Positions 1 through 6,924 of a stretch of DNA of 14,070 bases are shown in pieces. Position 1 is the stretch's first letter; the number at the start of each line of letters is the position of its first letter. Origin of the DNA: CAZGSG01 sp964528095 (GTDB taxonomy: Bacteria > Bacteroidota > Bacteroidia > Chitinophagales > Chitinophagaceae); the NCBI GenBank assembly GCA_964528095.1, contig CAZGSG010000144.1:1-14070 (forward strand). The letters are read 5' to 3'. The notes below the pieces were generated by a model. The model made no database searches, was not told the DNA's origin, and worked only from the letters and a program-made list of their open reading frames with translations. Both the position numbers and the translations under genes were made by a program.

Positions 1-368
1 TGGTCGGTTGTATTGAGAAAATGGAATTGCTCACCCCCGATCAATACATGTGTATCGTTGGCAACCTTTACCTGGTTAAAATCTCCTGTTATCTTCAGGC
101 TTCCTACTGAAAAGCCGGCATCTTCTACGGCCGCTTTTATCGCGTCTATATCCAAACTGGCATTGTCCCTGAATTTTATATCAAACGAAGAGTTTTTTAT
201 ATCCGCTTTTACAGAGGCTACAAACGGAACCTCTTCCAACGCTTTATTGATAGCATTACTGCACATGGCACAGGTAAGACCCGTAGCCTGCAAAACAGCC
301 TTATGAAACTGGGCCTGTGATGCGAGCGCAATGAGTACTACCATTGCGCTAAACAATAGTTTCTTCAT
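1..368 (-). CDS. Secreted heavy-metal-associated (HMA) domain protein, 3' end missing
   Basis: I translated this frame by hand from the ATG at 366-368; it stays open to the window edge, giving 122 codons, so the C-terminus is missing. Residues 1-19 form a signal peptide (MKKLLFSAMVVLIALASQA, then QF). An HMA fold follows, with the metal-binding motif TCAMC (Cys33 and Cys36), then the alternating segments DIKFRDNASLDIDAIKAAVEDAGFSV (given here only to locate them, about residues 60-85) typical of a ferredoxin-like HMA domain. After the domain the chain continues (IGGEQFHFLN), so it is longer than a bare chaperone. HMA domains bind Cu(I) or similar soft metals through the two Cys; export implies periplasmic or outer-membrane handling. 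It lies 19 bases downstream of the next HMA gene on the same strand, probably one operon. Metal identity is inferred, not seen. Confidence 0.85.
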   Translation of the reverse strand, partial: MKKLLFSAMVVLIALASQAQFHKAVLQATGLTCAMCSNAINKALEEVPFVASVKADIKNSSFDIKFRDNASLDIDAIKAAVEDAGFSVGSLKITGDFNQVKVANDTHVLIGGEQFHFLNTTD

Positions 369-387
369 ACCCTTGATTTAATGATGA

Positions 388-852
388 TTAATTTGTTTCC
401 CCGCAGCAGCTTTTTGCTGTCTTACCATCTTTGGCTACCGTTTTTTCGCAATCTTTTTTACAAGCGTCTTCTTTAGCCTTGTTTTTTGCAGCTTCCAGAT
501 TGCCTTCTTTTTTTACTTCCTTTCTTTCATATTTACAGCAGCCATGTAATTTATCGTAAGCCTCATCGCTGGCTTTTACATCGCGGGTATCATACCCCAC
601 AGCAGCAACTGCCTGCTGTATCTTGGCAGCATTGGTAGAAGTACTGGAGTATTTAACAGTGAGGGTTTTTGTATCTGCGCTCCAATCTGCATTGGTTGCA
701 CCAGCCTGCTTGGCTGCTTTTTCTATTTTGCCTTTACACATGCCGCAATTACCTGATACCGGTATAGATTCAGTAGTCGCTTTTTGAGCGAAAGAGAAGT
801 TTGTGATTGCAATAAAAATTGCAAGAAGAGGAAATATTTTAAGCGTTTTCAT
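388..852 (-). CDS. Exported HMA-domain protein with Cys-rich C-terminal tail
   Basis: This 154-residue protein begins with a clear signal peptide (MKTLKIFPLLAIFIAITNFSFA, cleavage before QK). An HMA domain spans about residues 27-92, with the metal-binding loop GNCGMC (Cys36, Cys39) and the end-of-domain AVAAVGYDT. The remaining 60 residues are Lys-rich and carry three further Cys pairs: HGCC (105-106), CKKDC (131 and 135) and SCC (149-150). HMA domains transfer Cu(I) or related ions; the added Cys pairs could raise binding capacity or act as a sink, which is inference. It is the upstream partner of the truncated HMA gene at 1-368 (19-base gap) and follows the HYC_CC_PP gene on the same strand after 169 bases. 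The ATG at 852 is chosen because it opens directly into the signal peptide. Confidence 0.88.
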   Translation of the reverse strand: MKTLKIFPLLAIFIAITNFSFAQKATTESIPVSGNCGMCKGKIEKAAKQAGATNADWSADTKTLTVKYSSTSTNAAKIQQAVAAVGYDTRDVKASDEAYDKLHGCCKYERKEVKKEGNLEAAKNKAKEDACKKDCEKTVAKDGKTAKSCCGETN

Positions 853-902
853 GATAATTATTTTAAGAATTTGATGTGGTAATTTTTATAAACACTGATC
901 GT

Positions 903-947
903 GCTTTACAATATAACCATCCGTTACAACAGGTAGTTATATAAAGC
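903..947. repeat. Imperfect hairpin upstream of the HMA genes
   Basis: Left arm 903-917 (GCTTTACAATATAAC) pairs with right arm 936-947 (GTTATATAAAGC): twelve pairs with a three-base bulge (CAA) and an 18-base loop. It lies between the end of the HYC_CC_PP gene and the start of the HMA gene at 852, so it could be a terminator, an operator or a leader structure for the HMA pair. There is no adjacent T-tract, which argues against a simple terminator. Confidence 0.4.
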
Positions 948-1001
948 TTTTGTAGAATGGCCGGCGATCAATACATCACTCAAAATAATAAATGATGCAC
1001 G

Positions 1002-1017
1002 GATCTGCAAGCAGATC
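1002..1017 (-). terminator. Short perfect hairpin just after the HYC_CC_PP stop
   Basis: GATCTGC, two bases, GCAGATC forms a seven-base perfect palindrome five bases beyond the TGA at 1022-1024 on the minus strand. A T-rich stretch follows only after about ten bases (around 980-990), so termination is possible but weak. Confidence 0.35.
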
Positions 1018-1021
1018 GATC

Positions 1022-1414
1022 TCAAATTCTGAAAACGCAATTTTCCAGGTAGATATCCTGTTGGGATATTAATGGCGGTGAATGAGTTGTATAATAATAT
1101 TCCGCGGGCGTGGAATAAACTGTAGAAAAAATGAATGCTGAAGGAGCAACCAATACTGCTTTTAAGGAAGGAAGACTGAATGCAAAACCAGCGCCTGTTT
1201 TCTGATCCTCACTCATCTTGATCAATTGTACCTCATCCCTGCAACAACCATGTGAACTACCGGTATGCATACCGCATTTGCCACATTTATCGGTTTTACC
1301 TGCAAAAAGATGAGTCGAATCCAGCTTGTCCATGCAATAGTGAAAATTCACCATTACTCCTGTACTTACAGCTAGGTAGCAAACAAGTAATATGGAAACG
1401 ACCAGTTTTTTCAT
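1022..1414 (-). CDS. HYC_CC_PP family protein (Cys-rich envelope protein)
   Basis: With the ATG at 1414 the product is 130 residues. It starts with a hydrophobic signal or anchor (MKKLVVSILLVCYLAVSTGVMV) and shows the three signatures that name the Bacteroidota HYC_CC_PP family: HYC at 25-27, CC at 57-58 and PP at 113-114, with an extra CGKC at 44-47 and a His-rich stretch between. The open frame extends seven codons upstream to a TTG at 1435, but the ATG directly precedes the Lys-Lys n-region and is preferred. The family has no established activity that I know of; the spaced Cys and His residues and the two downstream HMA genes suggest a metal-related envelope role (inference). A second hydrophobic stretch at about 76-98 may be membrane associated. 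Confidence 0.85.
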   Translation of the reverse strand: MKKLVVSILLVCYLAVSTGVMVNFHYCMDKLDSTHLFAGKTDKCGKCGMHTGSSHGCCRDEVQLIKMSEDQKTGAGFAFSLPSLKAVLVAPSAFIFSTVYSTPAEYYYTTHSPPLISQQDIYLENCVFRI

Positions 1415-1550
1415 CAGCCAAACGAAGGTATACAAATTATCCGAAGGTTGCTAGTGAGGGGTTTTTAGATGTTGGATATTGGATGGGAGAATGCCCCTAA
1501 CCCGCTGAGTTTCTTACGAAATTTATTGATTCTGCTCTAAGTATTAAGGA

Positions 1551-3572
1551 TCAATTCACAAATCCCCAATAGATTCCGAGTCTAAAAACCATTCCGGGGT
1601 ATGCATATCCGGGAGCCGCGAGATTATTATTGGTAAACCCAAACCCTCCATTTGAAAGACTGGCTGTATTCAGGTTGTCGAAACGGGCAAATAGCTTAAA
1701 TGAACGGATACGAAAGTTCATATACAAGCTTATGTCCGGCAGATTACTGATACTGAGCGTATCCTGGTATGAAAACTGACCGAGCACTGGTGAGTAACCA
1801 TCTGCTTTGTAAGGAGTATGATAACGCCCTTCCAGTCCTATAGCAATATCCAGGTTCTTAAAACCAAGATTGCCTTCATATGCAATGCGGTTGCGGGTAA
1901 AGACCAACGGTACATTTACCGGTGCATTTCCAATTACCTGTTGAAAATAGATATCCGCATGCCAGTTCCATCTTTTGCCGAGTTTCACTGTTTTCTGCAA
2001 AGAGACCTGTAGAAAATTAAACAGTGCATTCGCCTGCTGCAATTTGTAATAGTCGCTGACATAGGTATAATTCGTAAGCAGGTAATAATGACCGGCTAAT
2101 TTCAATCTTGAACTGGGTTTAAATAAGGACGCGAAAAGGTGTGTGGTATTTTCTTTTTTGAAATCCACAGCCGCTGGCATTAAATAGAAATTGCTTCGGG
2201 GATCGAATAAAAATGAAGGAGTTCGATTTACATTCTCAAATCCGATCTGCGCATAACCGATCTTCTTGCCGATAAAACGTTGCAGGCTGGCGCTGGCTTC
2301 GAAATCAGCAGCATTCAACCCGGTGAAATATAATTTACCATTTGCTTCTATGTCCCATTTCTGGTCGCGGGTACGATTTCTGTATTCAGCATGTCCGAAT
2401 AAATTATACAGACCGAGATTGCCTGTTTCCCTTTCCTTGATAATATTCTGTACTGATATACCTACTTTAAAAAATTGCTGCAGGTTGTTCGCATCAGGAA
2501 ACTGGTAGATGGAAAAATCATTTATGAATTCCTTCCATTGATCCTGGACCCGGAAAGTATCAACCGGTGCGCCAAGGGTGATATTGTAATTTGTCTTATA
2601 ATAAAGAGAATCACCTACAAGATCAGTGAACTGGTATTTGTACTGACCATATGTAAACGTATGTTCAAACCGGAGCCGGGGGTAAAACAAAGGAACCACC
2701 GTAGAATCTGTTACCAGGGAATCCTTTCTACCAAAATCATATTGCTGACGCAATAACACATTGAACTCATTGTAACGGTTACCCGTTCCTACATCCGTAC
2801 CAAAAAAGCTTCTGCCGAAGGGGGGATCACCCCCAAGCCGGGGAGTAATATTATACCGGTCTTTAAAATCGGGGTCATCAAGCCGGGCCCTGATATCGTC
2901 TATGCCACCATTTTCTCCCGACTGCAGCTTATTCCCCAATAAAACCAGGTAGGCCGTGTACCGCTTGTTGATGGACTGGTACCGGGAAGAAACGGTATAA
3001 TTATTATGATTCGTTTTTTGGTTCTTAAAAAAACCGGGTGAGTTGATAAGCCTGTATTGAAAAAGAAAATTCCAGTTAGGCTTTATGTTTTGTGTATGCA
3101 GCAGTTCGATTGTTTGTTCAGACCGGCTGGCCAGCATATAATTCAATTCTGAATAAGGCCTGGTGGTATTATAAAATTTTACTTTTTCCAGTGTCCATTT
3201 ATAGATATCAAATGAATGAAAACCCGGGTCCCAGCCTGGTTTTAAATTGGGCGTAAACAAAATAGATCGCGCGGCAGTACCCGTATTACCTAAAAAAACA
3301 TCGGTGGCAGACAAAACAAATCGCCGGGTAAAATCGTCGATGGTAGAATCAAGCCGGTAGTTACGGGTAGAATCAAGGAACCGGTAACGTACGGTTATTG
3401 AATCCTCATTGGCATCCCTTCGTTTAAGACTATCAGTACTCCCCCCGCCAGAAAAGCTTCTTCCGAGATTCTGTAGTCTCCCTGCTCCTGACTGCAACGG
3501 GTTCTGGGAAAAGGAGCGCGTTGAAAAAACAAGTAAGCCTAAAACTAACAGGTATATGATTCTTTTCGCCAG
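1551..3572 (-). CDS. Putative porin (Porin_10-like outer-membrane beta-barrel), non-ATG start
   Basis: The product is about 673 residues. The reading frame has no in-frame ATG at its 5' end. A TTG at 3497 would give 648 residues with no export signal, whereas reading upstream to a CTG at 3570-3572 restores a signal peptide (AKRIIYLLVLGLLVFSTRSF, then SQ), so I choose the CTG. A TAG stop lies further upstream at about 3630. The mature part is rich in alternating aromatic and polar strands, has conserved-looking segments such as FTPNLKPGWDPGFHSFD and SELNYMLASRSEQ, and ends in a terminal strand MVFRLGIYWGFVN, as outer-membrane barrels do. It resembles the Bacteroidota 'putative porin' family PF14121; the substrate is unknown. 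It lies 108 bases downstream of the nucleoside phosphorylase on the same strand, so co-transcription is likely. Confidence 0.8.
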   Translation of the reverse strand: MAKRIIYLLVLGLLVFSTRSFSQNPLQSGAGRLQNLGRSFSGGGSTDSLKRRDANEDSITVRYRFLDSTRNYRLDSTIDDFTRRFVLSATDVFLGNTGTAARSILFTPNLKPGWDPGFHSFDIYKWTLEKVKFYNTTRPYSELNYMLASRSEQTIELLHTQNIKPNWNFLFQYRLINSPGFFKNQKTNHNNYTVSSRYQSINKRYTAYLVLLGNKLQSGENGGIDDIRARLDDPDFKDRYNITPRLGGDPPFGRSFFGTDVGTGNRYNEFNVLLRQQYDFGRKDSLVTDSTVVPLFYPRLRFEHTFTYGQYKYQFTDLVGDSLYYKTNYNITLGAPVDTFRVQDQWKEFINDFSIYQFPDANNLQQFFKVGISVQNIIKERETGNLGLYNLFGHAEYRNRTRDQKWDIEANGKLYFTGLNAADFEASASLQRFIGKKIGYAQIGFENVNRTPSFLFDPRSNFYLMPAAVDFKKENTTHLFASLFKPSSRLKLAGHYYLLTNYTYVSDYYKLQQANALFNFLQVSLQKTVKLGKRWNWHADIYFQQVIGNAPVNVPLVFTRNRIAYEGNLGFKNLDIAIGLEGRYHTPYKADGYSPVLGQFSYQDTLSISNLPDISLYMNFRIRSFKLFARFDNLNTASLSNGGFGFTNNNLAAPGYAYPGMVFRLGIYWGFVN

Positions 3573-3680
3573 GATAATATATTTATGAAATGAGTTAAAC
3601 TTTATTGCGGGTAAGTCCTATGGTTGCAAATAAACTTGCGCAAATTAGCGATGAAAAGGATAATATGGCCCCTGAAAATG

Positions 3681-4505
3681 TTAAATAGCCGCTATCATTG
3701 CTTTAAACAGCGTTGCGAGTTTGGGCTCTGCATTTTTTGCTGCTTCCAGTACTTCTTCGTGTGTAATGACATTATCGTCTTCCCTGATCCCGATATCGGT
3801 GATGATGCTGACGGCAAATACCGGTAACCCCATATGATTGGCAACGATACATTCCTGTACCGTACTCATACCTACGGCATCACCGCCCATCACATGTACC
3901 ATTTTATATTCCGCCCTTGTTTCAAAAGTAGGACCGGTCACGGCGAAATACACGCCTTCTTTCAGATCTATTTTATTTTTTACTGCGATATCCTTTGCTT
4001 TGGAGATCAGTTCTTTTTTATATGGCTCGCTCATATCAGGGAAACGTGGACCAAATTCTTCTATATTTTTTCCGACCAGGGGATTTGGTGTATGAAAACT
4101 GATATGATCATTGATGATCATGATATCGCCTACTTTAAATGTCGTATTTACCCCTCCTGCCGCATTTGACAATAGCAGGGTTTCGATACCGAGCAATTTC
4201 ATAACACGGATCGGGAATACCACATCCTGCGCACCATAGCCCTCATAAAAATGAAACCGGCCTGCCATTGCCACCACTTTTTTCCCGCTGAGGTTGCCAA
4301 ACACCAGTTTTCCTTTATGACCCTGCACAGTTGAAACCGGGAAATTAGGAATATCACCATAAGCCACTTCCTTTTCAACATCGATCTCTGAAGCAAAATT
4401 GCCCAGCCCGCTGCCCAGTACAATACCTACCTGCGGGGTATGCGGATATTGCGCTTTTAAAAATTGAACCGTCTCGTCCAGTTGTTGCAGGATCGTTTTG
4501 CTCAT
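3681..4505 (-). CDS. punA: Purine nucleoside phosphorylase (trimeric PNP/MTAP family)
   Basis: Cytoplasmic enzyme of purine salvage: purine (deoxy)ribonucleoside plus phosphate gives free base plus (deoxy)ribose 1-phosphate. The 274-residue length is normal for the trimeric class. Motifs in order: GSGLG 31-35 (phosphate loop), GHKGKL 62-67, GRFHFYEGY 82-90, SNAAGGVN 113-120, GPTFETRAEY 191-200 with the base-contacting Glu195, VGMST 211-215, and His249 in THEEVL. By ungapped alignment from memory to human PNP, the Asn243 position is Asp237 (SIITD), as in methylthioadenosine phosphorylases, so substrate range may include 6-aminopurines. The open frame reaches an ATG at 4547, but a TAnnTTTG promoter element at 4524-4531 lies inside that extension, so the ATG at 4505 (MSKTI) is taken. 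The porin gene follows on the same strand. The symbol is by analogy. Confidence 0.93.
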   Translation of the reverse strand: MSKTILQQLDETVQFLKAQYPHTPQVGIVLGSGLGNFASEIDVEKEVAYGDIPNFPVSTVQGHKGKLVFGNLSGKKVVAMAGRFHFYEGYGAQDVVFPIRVMKLLGIETLLLSNAAGGVNTTFKVGDIMIINDHISFHTPNPLVGKNIEEFGPRFPDMSEPYKKELISKAKDIAVKNKIDLKEGVYFAVTGPTFETRAEYKMVHVMGGDAVGMSTVQECIVANHMGLPVFAVSIITDIGIREDDNVITHEEVLEAAKNAEPKLATLFKAMIAAI

Positions 4506-4523
4506 AGTTAAATTATAAGGAAG

Positions 4524-4531
4524 CAAATATA
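4524..4531 (-). promoter_or_regulatory. Bacteroidota-type -7 element for the nucleoside phosphorylase gene
   Basis: Read on the minus strand the bases are TATATTTG, an exact match to the TAnnTTTG element used by the primary sigma factor of Bacteroidota. It ends 18 bases before the ATG at 4505. A clear TTG element at -33 is not visible. Confidence 0.5.
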
Positions 4532-4553
4532 GGGAAAGATGAAGCATAGGGAA

Positions 4554-4689
4554 AGTTCCTGGGGTTGGAGTTCTTAGGTCCGCAGTTCAGGAGTTTCGCG
4601 TTCCTGGTAAATGAGTGCTCATACAATATAATAACGGGATCATGATAATGGTAGAGCTATTGTAAACGCTGAACTCCAAACCCGGAACT
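4554..4689. repeat. Imperfect long inverted repeat (GTTC/GGAGTTC type)
   Basis: Left arm 4554-4573 (AGTTCCTGGGGTTGGAGTTC) and right arm 4671-4689 (GAACTCCAAACCCGGAACT) are reverse complements apart from two changes and one indel, enclosing about 97 bases. Between them, at 4584-4607, lie further degenerate copies of the GTTC-AGGAGTTT unit. It sits between the 5' end of the phosphorylase gene and the 3' end of the lipoprotein gene. It may be a bidirectional terminator, a REP-like element or a small non-autonomous mobile relic; no transposase is present. Confidence 0.6.
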
Positions 4690-4704
4690 TAGCAACCACT
4701 ATTA

Positions 4705-5508
4705 TCAATACCTGAAAACGTCACAAAACTCTTCATCGCAGATCAGTTTCTGCAAAACAGGGTCTTTTAAAATAGCTGTATAGTCCATCCATTTGCTATC
4801 GACTTTTATTTTGCGATAAACAAGCCGGATACCATGGCTATAGTCTACGTACCAGTTTACATGCCCGGTATACAGGGGTTGTATTGCCTTACCATCGCTT
4901 TTATGCCAGCCATAGATGGCCACCCTGTCGGGTTTGGTGTCTCGTGTTATTTTTCCACTGATCACCACATCTTTTTTTATGCCGGCGATCAGTCCTTTTT
5001 GTTGCTTCCGCTGTCCTTCTATGATCAGGTGATGCTGCCACATGGTGACTGTGCTGTCCCTGAAAATATACATTGGCACCGGTTCCAGTTTTACAACAGC
5101 GGCTGTATAAATATCGTCCACCATCTTGCGGGTAGGCAAAAAGCAGTCAAGACTATCAGCCAGCAATTGCGCTGCTATCGGCGTAAGCGGGATCCTCGCC
5201 CAATCCCCGTCGGTACCTATGCTCAGGTAATCAGGTGTCACATAATACACCGCATTTATGATTCGCTGGTTTGCCGGGTCTTTGACAGATACGTGAACCG
5301 GTACCAGTTTTTTGAGAAAAGAGGGGATATTGCCCGACAGGATATGCTGTACCGCCATCGAGTCCCGTTGCTTCCATTGCATGGGCATGGCGCTTTTGTA
5401 AAATCCGGAGCCCGTACTACTGGCGTTTGCCCCAAGAGGCAAACTGATACGGTTGCCAGGCTTGCAACCGCAGGCAAACAGTAATAATGATAAATAGAGG
5501 TATTTCAT
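4705..5508 (-). CDS. Lipoprotein of unknown function with a VDYSHGIRLV motif
   Basis: The 267-residue product starts with a lipoprotein-type signal (MKYLYLSLLLFACGCK); Cys13 or Cys15 would be the lipidated residue, although Phe at -2 of Cys13 is unusual for a lipobox. The C-terminal half holds a chain of motifs that I recognise as recurring together in uncharacterised bacterial proteins: GIKKDVVIS 176-184, RVAIYGWH 195-202, QPLYTGHVNWYVDYSHGIRL ending at 229, then ILKDPVLQKLICDEE 246-260. The invariant-looking His, Asp and Ser-His-Gly could form an active site, but no reaction is established and I assign none. The gene diverges from sucC across 147 bases and is separated from the phosphorylase gene downstream by an inverted repeat, so it is probably transcribed alone. 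Confidence 0.75.
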   Translation of the reverse strand: MKYLYLSLLLFACGCKPGNRISLPLGANASSTGSGFYKSAMPMQWKQRDSMAVQHILSGNIPSFLKKLVPVHVSVKDPANQRIINAVYYVTPDYLSIGTDGDWARIPLTPIAAQLLADSLDCFLPTRKMVDDIYTAAVVKLEPVPMYIFRDSTVTMWQHHLIIEGQRKQQKGLIAGIKKDVVISGKITRDTKPDRVAIYGWHKSDGKAIQPLYTGHVNWYVDYSHGIRLVYRKIKVDSKWMDYTAILKDPVLQKLICDEEFCDVFRY

Positions 5509-5561
5509 ACTATTTTAATAATCAACTGTAAAAAAACACTTGCCCACACGGCTACTGCATT

Positions 5562-5637
5562 CGAAGATAAGACCCCGGATTTACAAACCGGAACATTGAA
5601 AGCGGAACAGATGTAAACAACTAATCGCTTATCTTCG
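5562..5637. promoter_or_regulatory. Perfect 10-base inverted repeat between divergent lipoprotein and sucC genes
   Basis: CGAAGATAAG (5562-5571) and CTTATCTTCG (5628-5637) are exact reverse complements, 56 bases apart, in the divergent intergenic region. Each arm contains TATCTTCG on the strand pointing toward its gene, one base from the TAnnTTTG -7 consensus; the sucC copy ends 18 bases before its ATG and the other lies 53 bases before the lipoprotein ATG. They may be paired -7 elements or an operator; no good -33 TTG is seen for either. Confidence 0.4.
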
Positions 5638-5655
5638 CCTGAAATTTTTTTTACT

Positions 5656-6867
5656 ATGAACCTCCACGAATACCAGGCTAAAGAACTACTCAAAAAATAC
5701 AATGTTCCTGTGCAGGAAGGATTTGCCTGCACCAGTGTGCAGGAAGCAGAAGAAGCGTACAGGCAGATAAAAACACAGACCGGCAGCAAATTTGCCGTTG
5801 TAAAAGCGCAGATCCATGCAGGTGGACGTGGTAAAGGGGCTGTTAAAGAGAATGGGATCAATGGGGTGAAAGTGGGCAAATCACTGGAAGATATCCAGGA
5901 GTTTGCAAAAAAATTATTAGGAGGTACTTTGGTGACCATTCAAACCGGTCCTGCCGGTAAAGTGGTCAATAAGATCCTGGTTGCCCAGGACATGTATTAT
6001 GACGGACCAAGCGAACGCAAAGAATTTTATCTCTCTATATTACTCGATCGCAGTAAAGGACAAAACGTGATCATGTACAGCACGGAAGGCGGTATGAACA
6101 TTGAAGATGTGGCACATGATACACCGGAAAAGATCTTTAAAGAATGGGTACACCCTTCCGGGCTCTTACAGGGATTCCAGGCGAGAAAGATCGCTTTTAA
6201 CCTGGGGCTGAGCGGCGAAGCATTCAAGAACTGCGTAAAGTTTGTAACGAATCTTTATGCCGCATATGTAGGACTGGATTGTTCAATGCTGGAAATAAAT
6301 CCATTGTTCAAAGCAGCTGATGATAAGATCATCGCAGTGGATTGCAAAATGGGACTGGATGAGAACTCCCTGATGCGTCATGCGGATCTCGCTTCATTAA
6401 GAGATATAACAGAAGAAGATCCCACCGAAGTAGAAGCTGGTAAATACAACCTGAACTTTGTAAAGCTGGATGGTAATGTAGGTTGTATGGTAAATGGTGC
6501 CGGGCTTGCAATGGCAACCATGGATATGATCAAGTTGAGTGGCGGCGAACCTGCCAACTTCCTGGATGTAGGTGGTACAGCAAATGCACAAACCGTTGAA
6601 GCCGGTTTTAAGATCATCCTGAAAGATCCTGCAGTAAAAGCGATACTCATTAATATCTTTGGCGGTATCGTTCGTTGTGATCGTGTAGCTCAGGGTGTGA
6701 TTGATGCGTATAAGAACCTGGGAAATATAAAGATCCCGATCATCGTGAGACTACAGGGAACCAATGCAGAAGAAGCAAAAAAACTGATTGATGAAAGTGG
6801 TTTAAAAGTTCAATCGGCTATATTATTAAGTGAAGCGGCCGACCTGGTAAAAAAAGCAGTTGCTTAA
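5656..6867 (+). CDS. sucC: Succinyl-CoA synthetase (ADP-forming) subunit beta
   Basis: Cytoplasmic TCA-cycle enzyme subunit: with SucD it interconverts succinyl-CoA + ADP + phosphate and succinate + CoA + ATP. The 403 residues start with the family N-terminus MNLHEYQAKELLKKYNVPV and an ATP-grasp domain with KAQIHAGGRGK (50-60), LEINPL (212-217) and the metal/nucleotide-binding region around ITEEDPTEVE. The C-terminal CoA-ligase domain shows GNVGCMVNGAGLAMATMD (273-290), FLDVGG (302-307) and NIFGGIVRCD (333-342), the helix that helps hold the phosphohistidine of the alpha subunit. Length and motifs are complete. No sucD lies next to it; the gene is followed 25 bases later by a strong terminator, so it appears monocistronic, with the alpha subunit encoded elsewhere. 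Confidence 0.97.
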   Translation: MNLHEYQAKELLKKYNVPVQEGFACTSVQEAEEAYRQIKTQTGSKFAVVKAQIHAGGRGKGAVKENGINGVKVGKSLEDIQEFAKKLLGGTLVTIQTGPAGKVVNKILVAQDMYYDGPSERKEFYLSILLDRSKGQNVIMYSTEGGMNIEDVAHDTPEKIFKEWVHPSGLLQGFQARKIAFNLGLSGEAFKNCVKFVTNLYAAYVGLDCSMLEINPLFKAADDKIIAVDCKMGLDENSLMRHADLASLRDITEEDPTEVEAGKYNLNFVKLDGNVGCMVNGAGLAMATMDMIKLSGGEPANFLDVGGTANAQTVEAGFKIILKDPAVKAILINIFGGIVRCDRVAQGVIDAYKNLGNIKIPIIVRLQGTNAEEAKKLIDESGLKVQSAILLSEAADLVKKAVA

Positions 6868-6892
6868 GTATATGTTTCCTTGTAATTAATTG

Positions 6893-6923
6893 ATCCCGGC
6901 CCGATGGCCGGGATTTTTATTTA
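6893..6923 (+). terminator. Strong intrinsic terminator of sucC
   Basis: ATCCCGGCC (6893-6901), loop CGAT, GGCCGGGAT (6906-6914) is a perfect nine-base GC-rich stem followed by TTTTATTTA. It starts 25 bases after the sucC stop. Confidence 0.92.
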
Positions 6924-6924
6924 T

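Noticed and set aside
1440..1500. Possible terminator hairpin (AGGGG...CCCCT) between the porin and HYC_CC_PP genes.
   Set aside because: Only five pairs across a loop of about 35 bases, with no clear T-tract placement.
4506..4547. Longer N-terminus for the nucleoside phosphorylase from an ATG at 4547.
   Set aside because: The extra 14 residues are hydrophobic and not part of the family, and the promoter-like TATATTTG lies inside the extension.
4834..5484. Plus-strand open frame of 216 codons opposite the lipoprotein gene.
   Set aside because: The minus-strand product has a lipoprotein signal and recurring motifs; the plus-strand frame has no recognisable domain and is rich in His, Cys and Arg as antisense frames often are.
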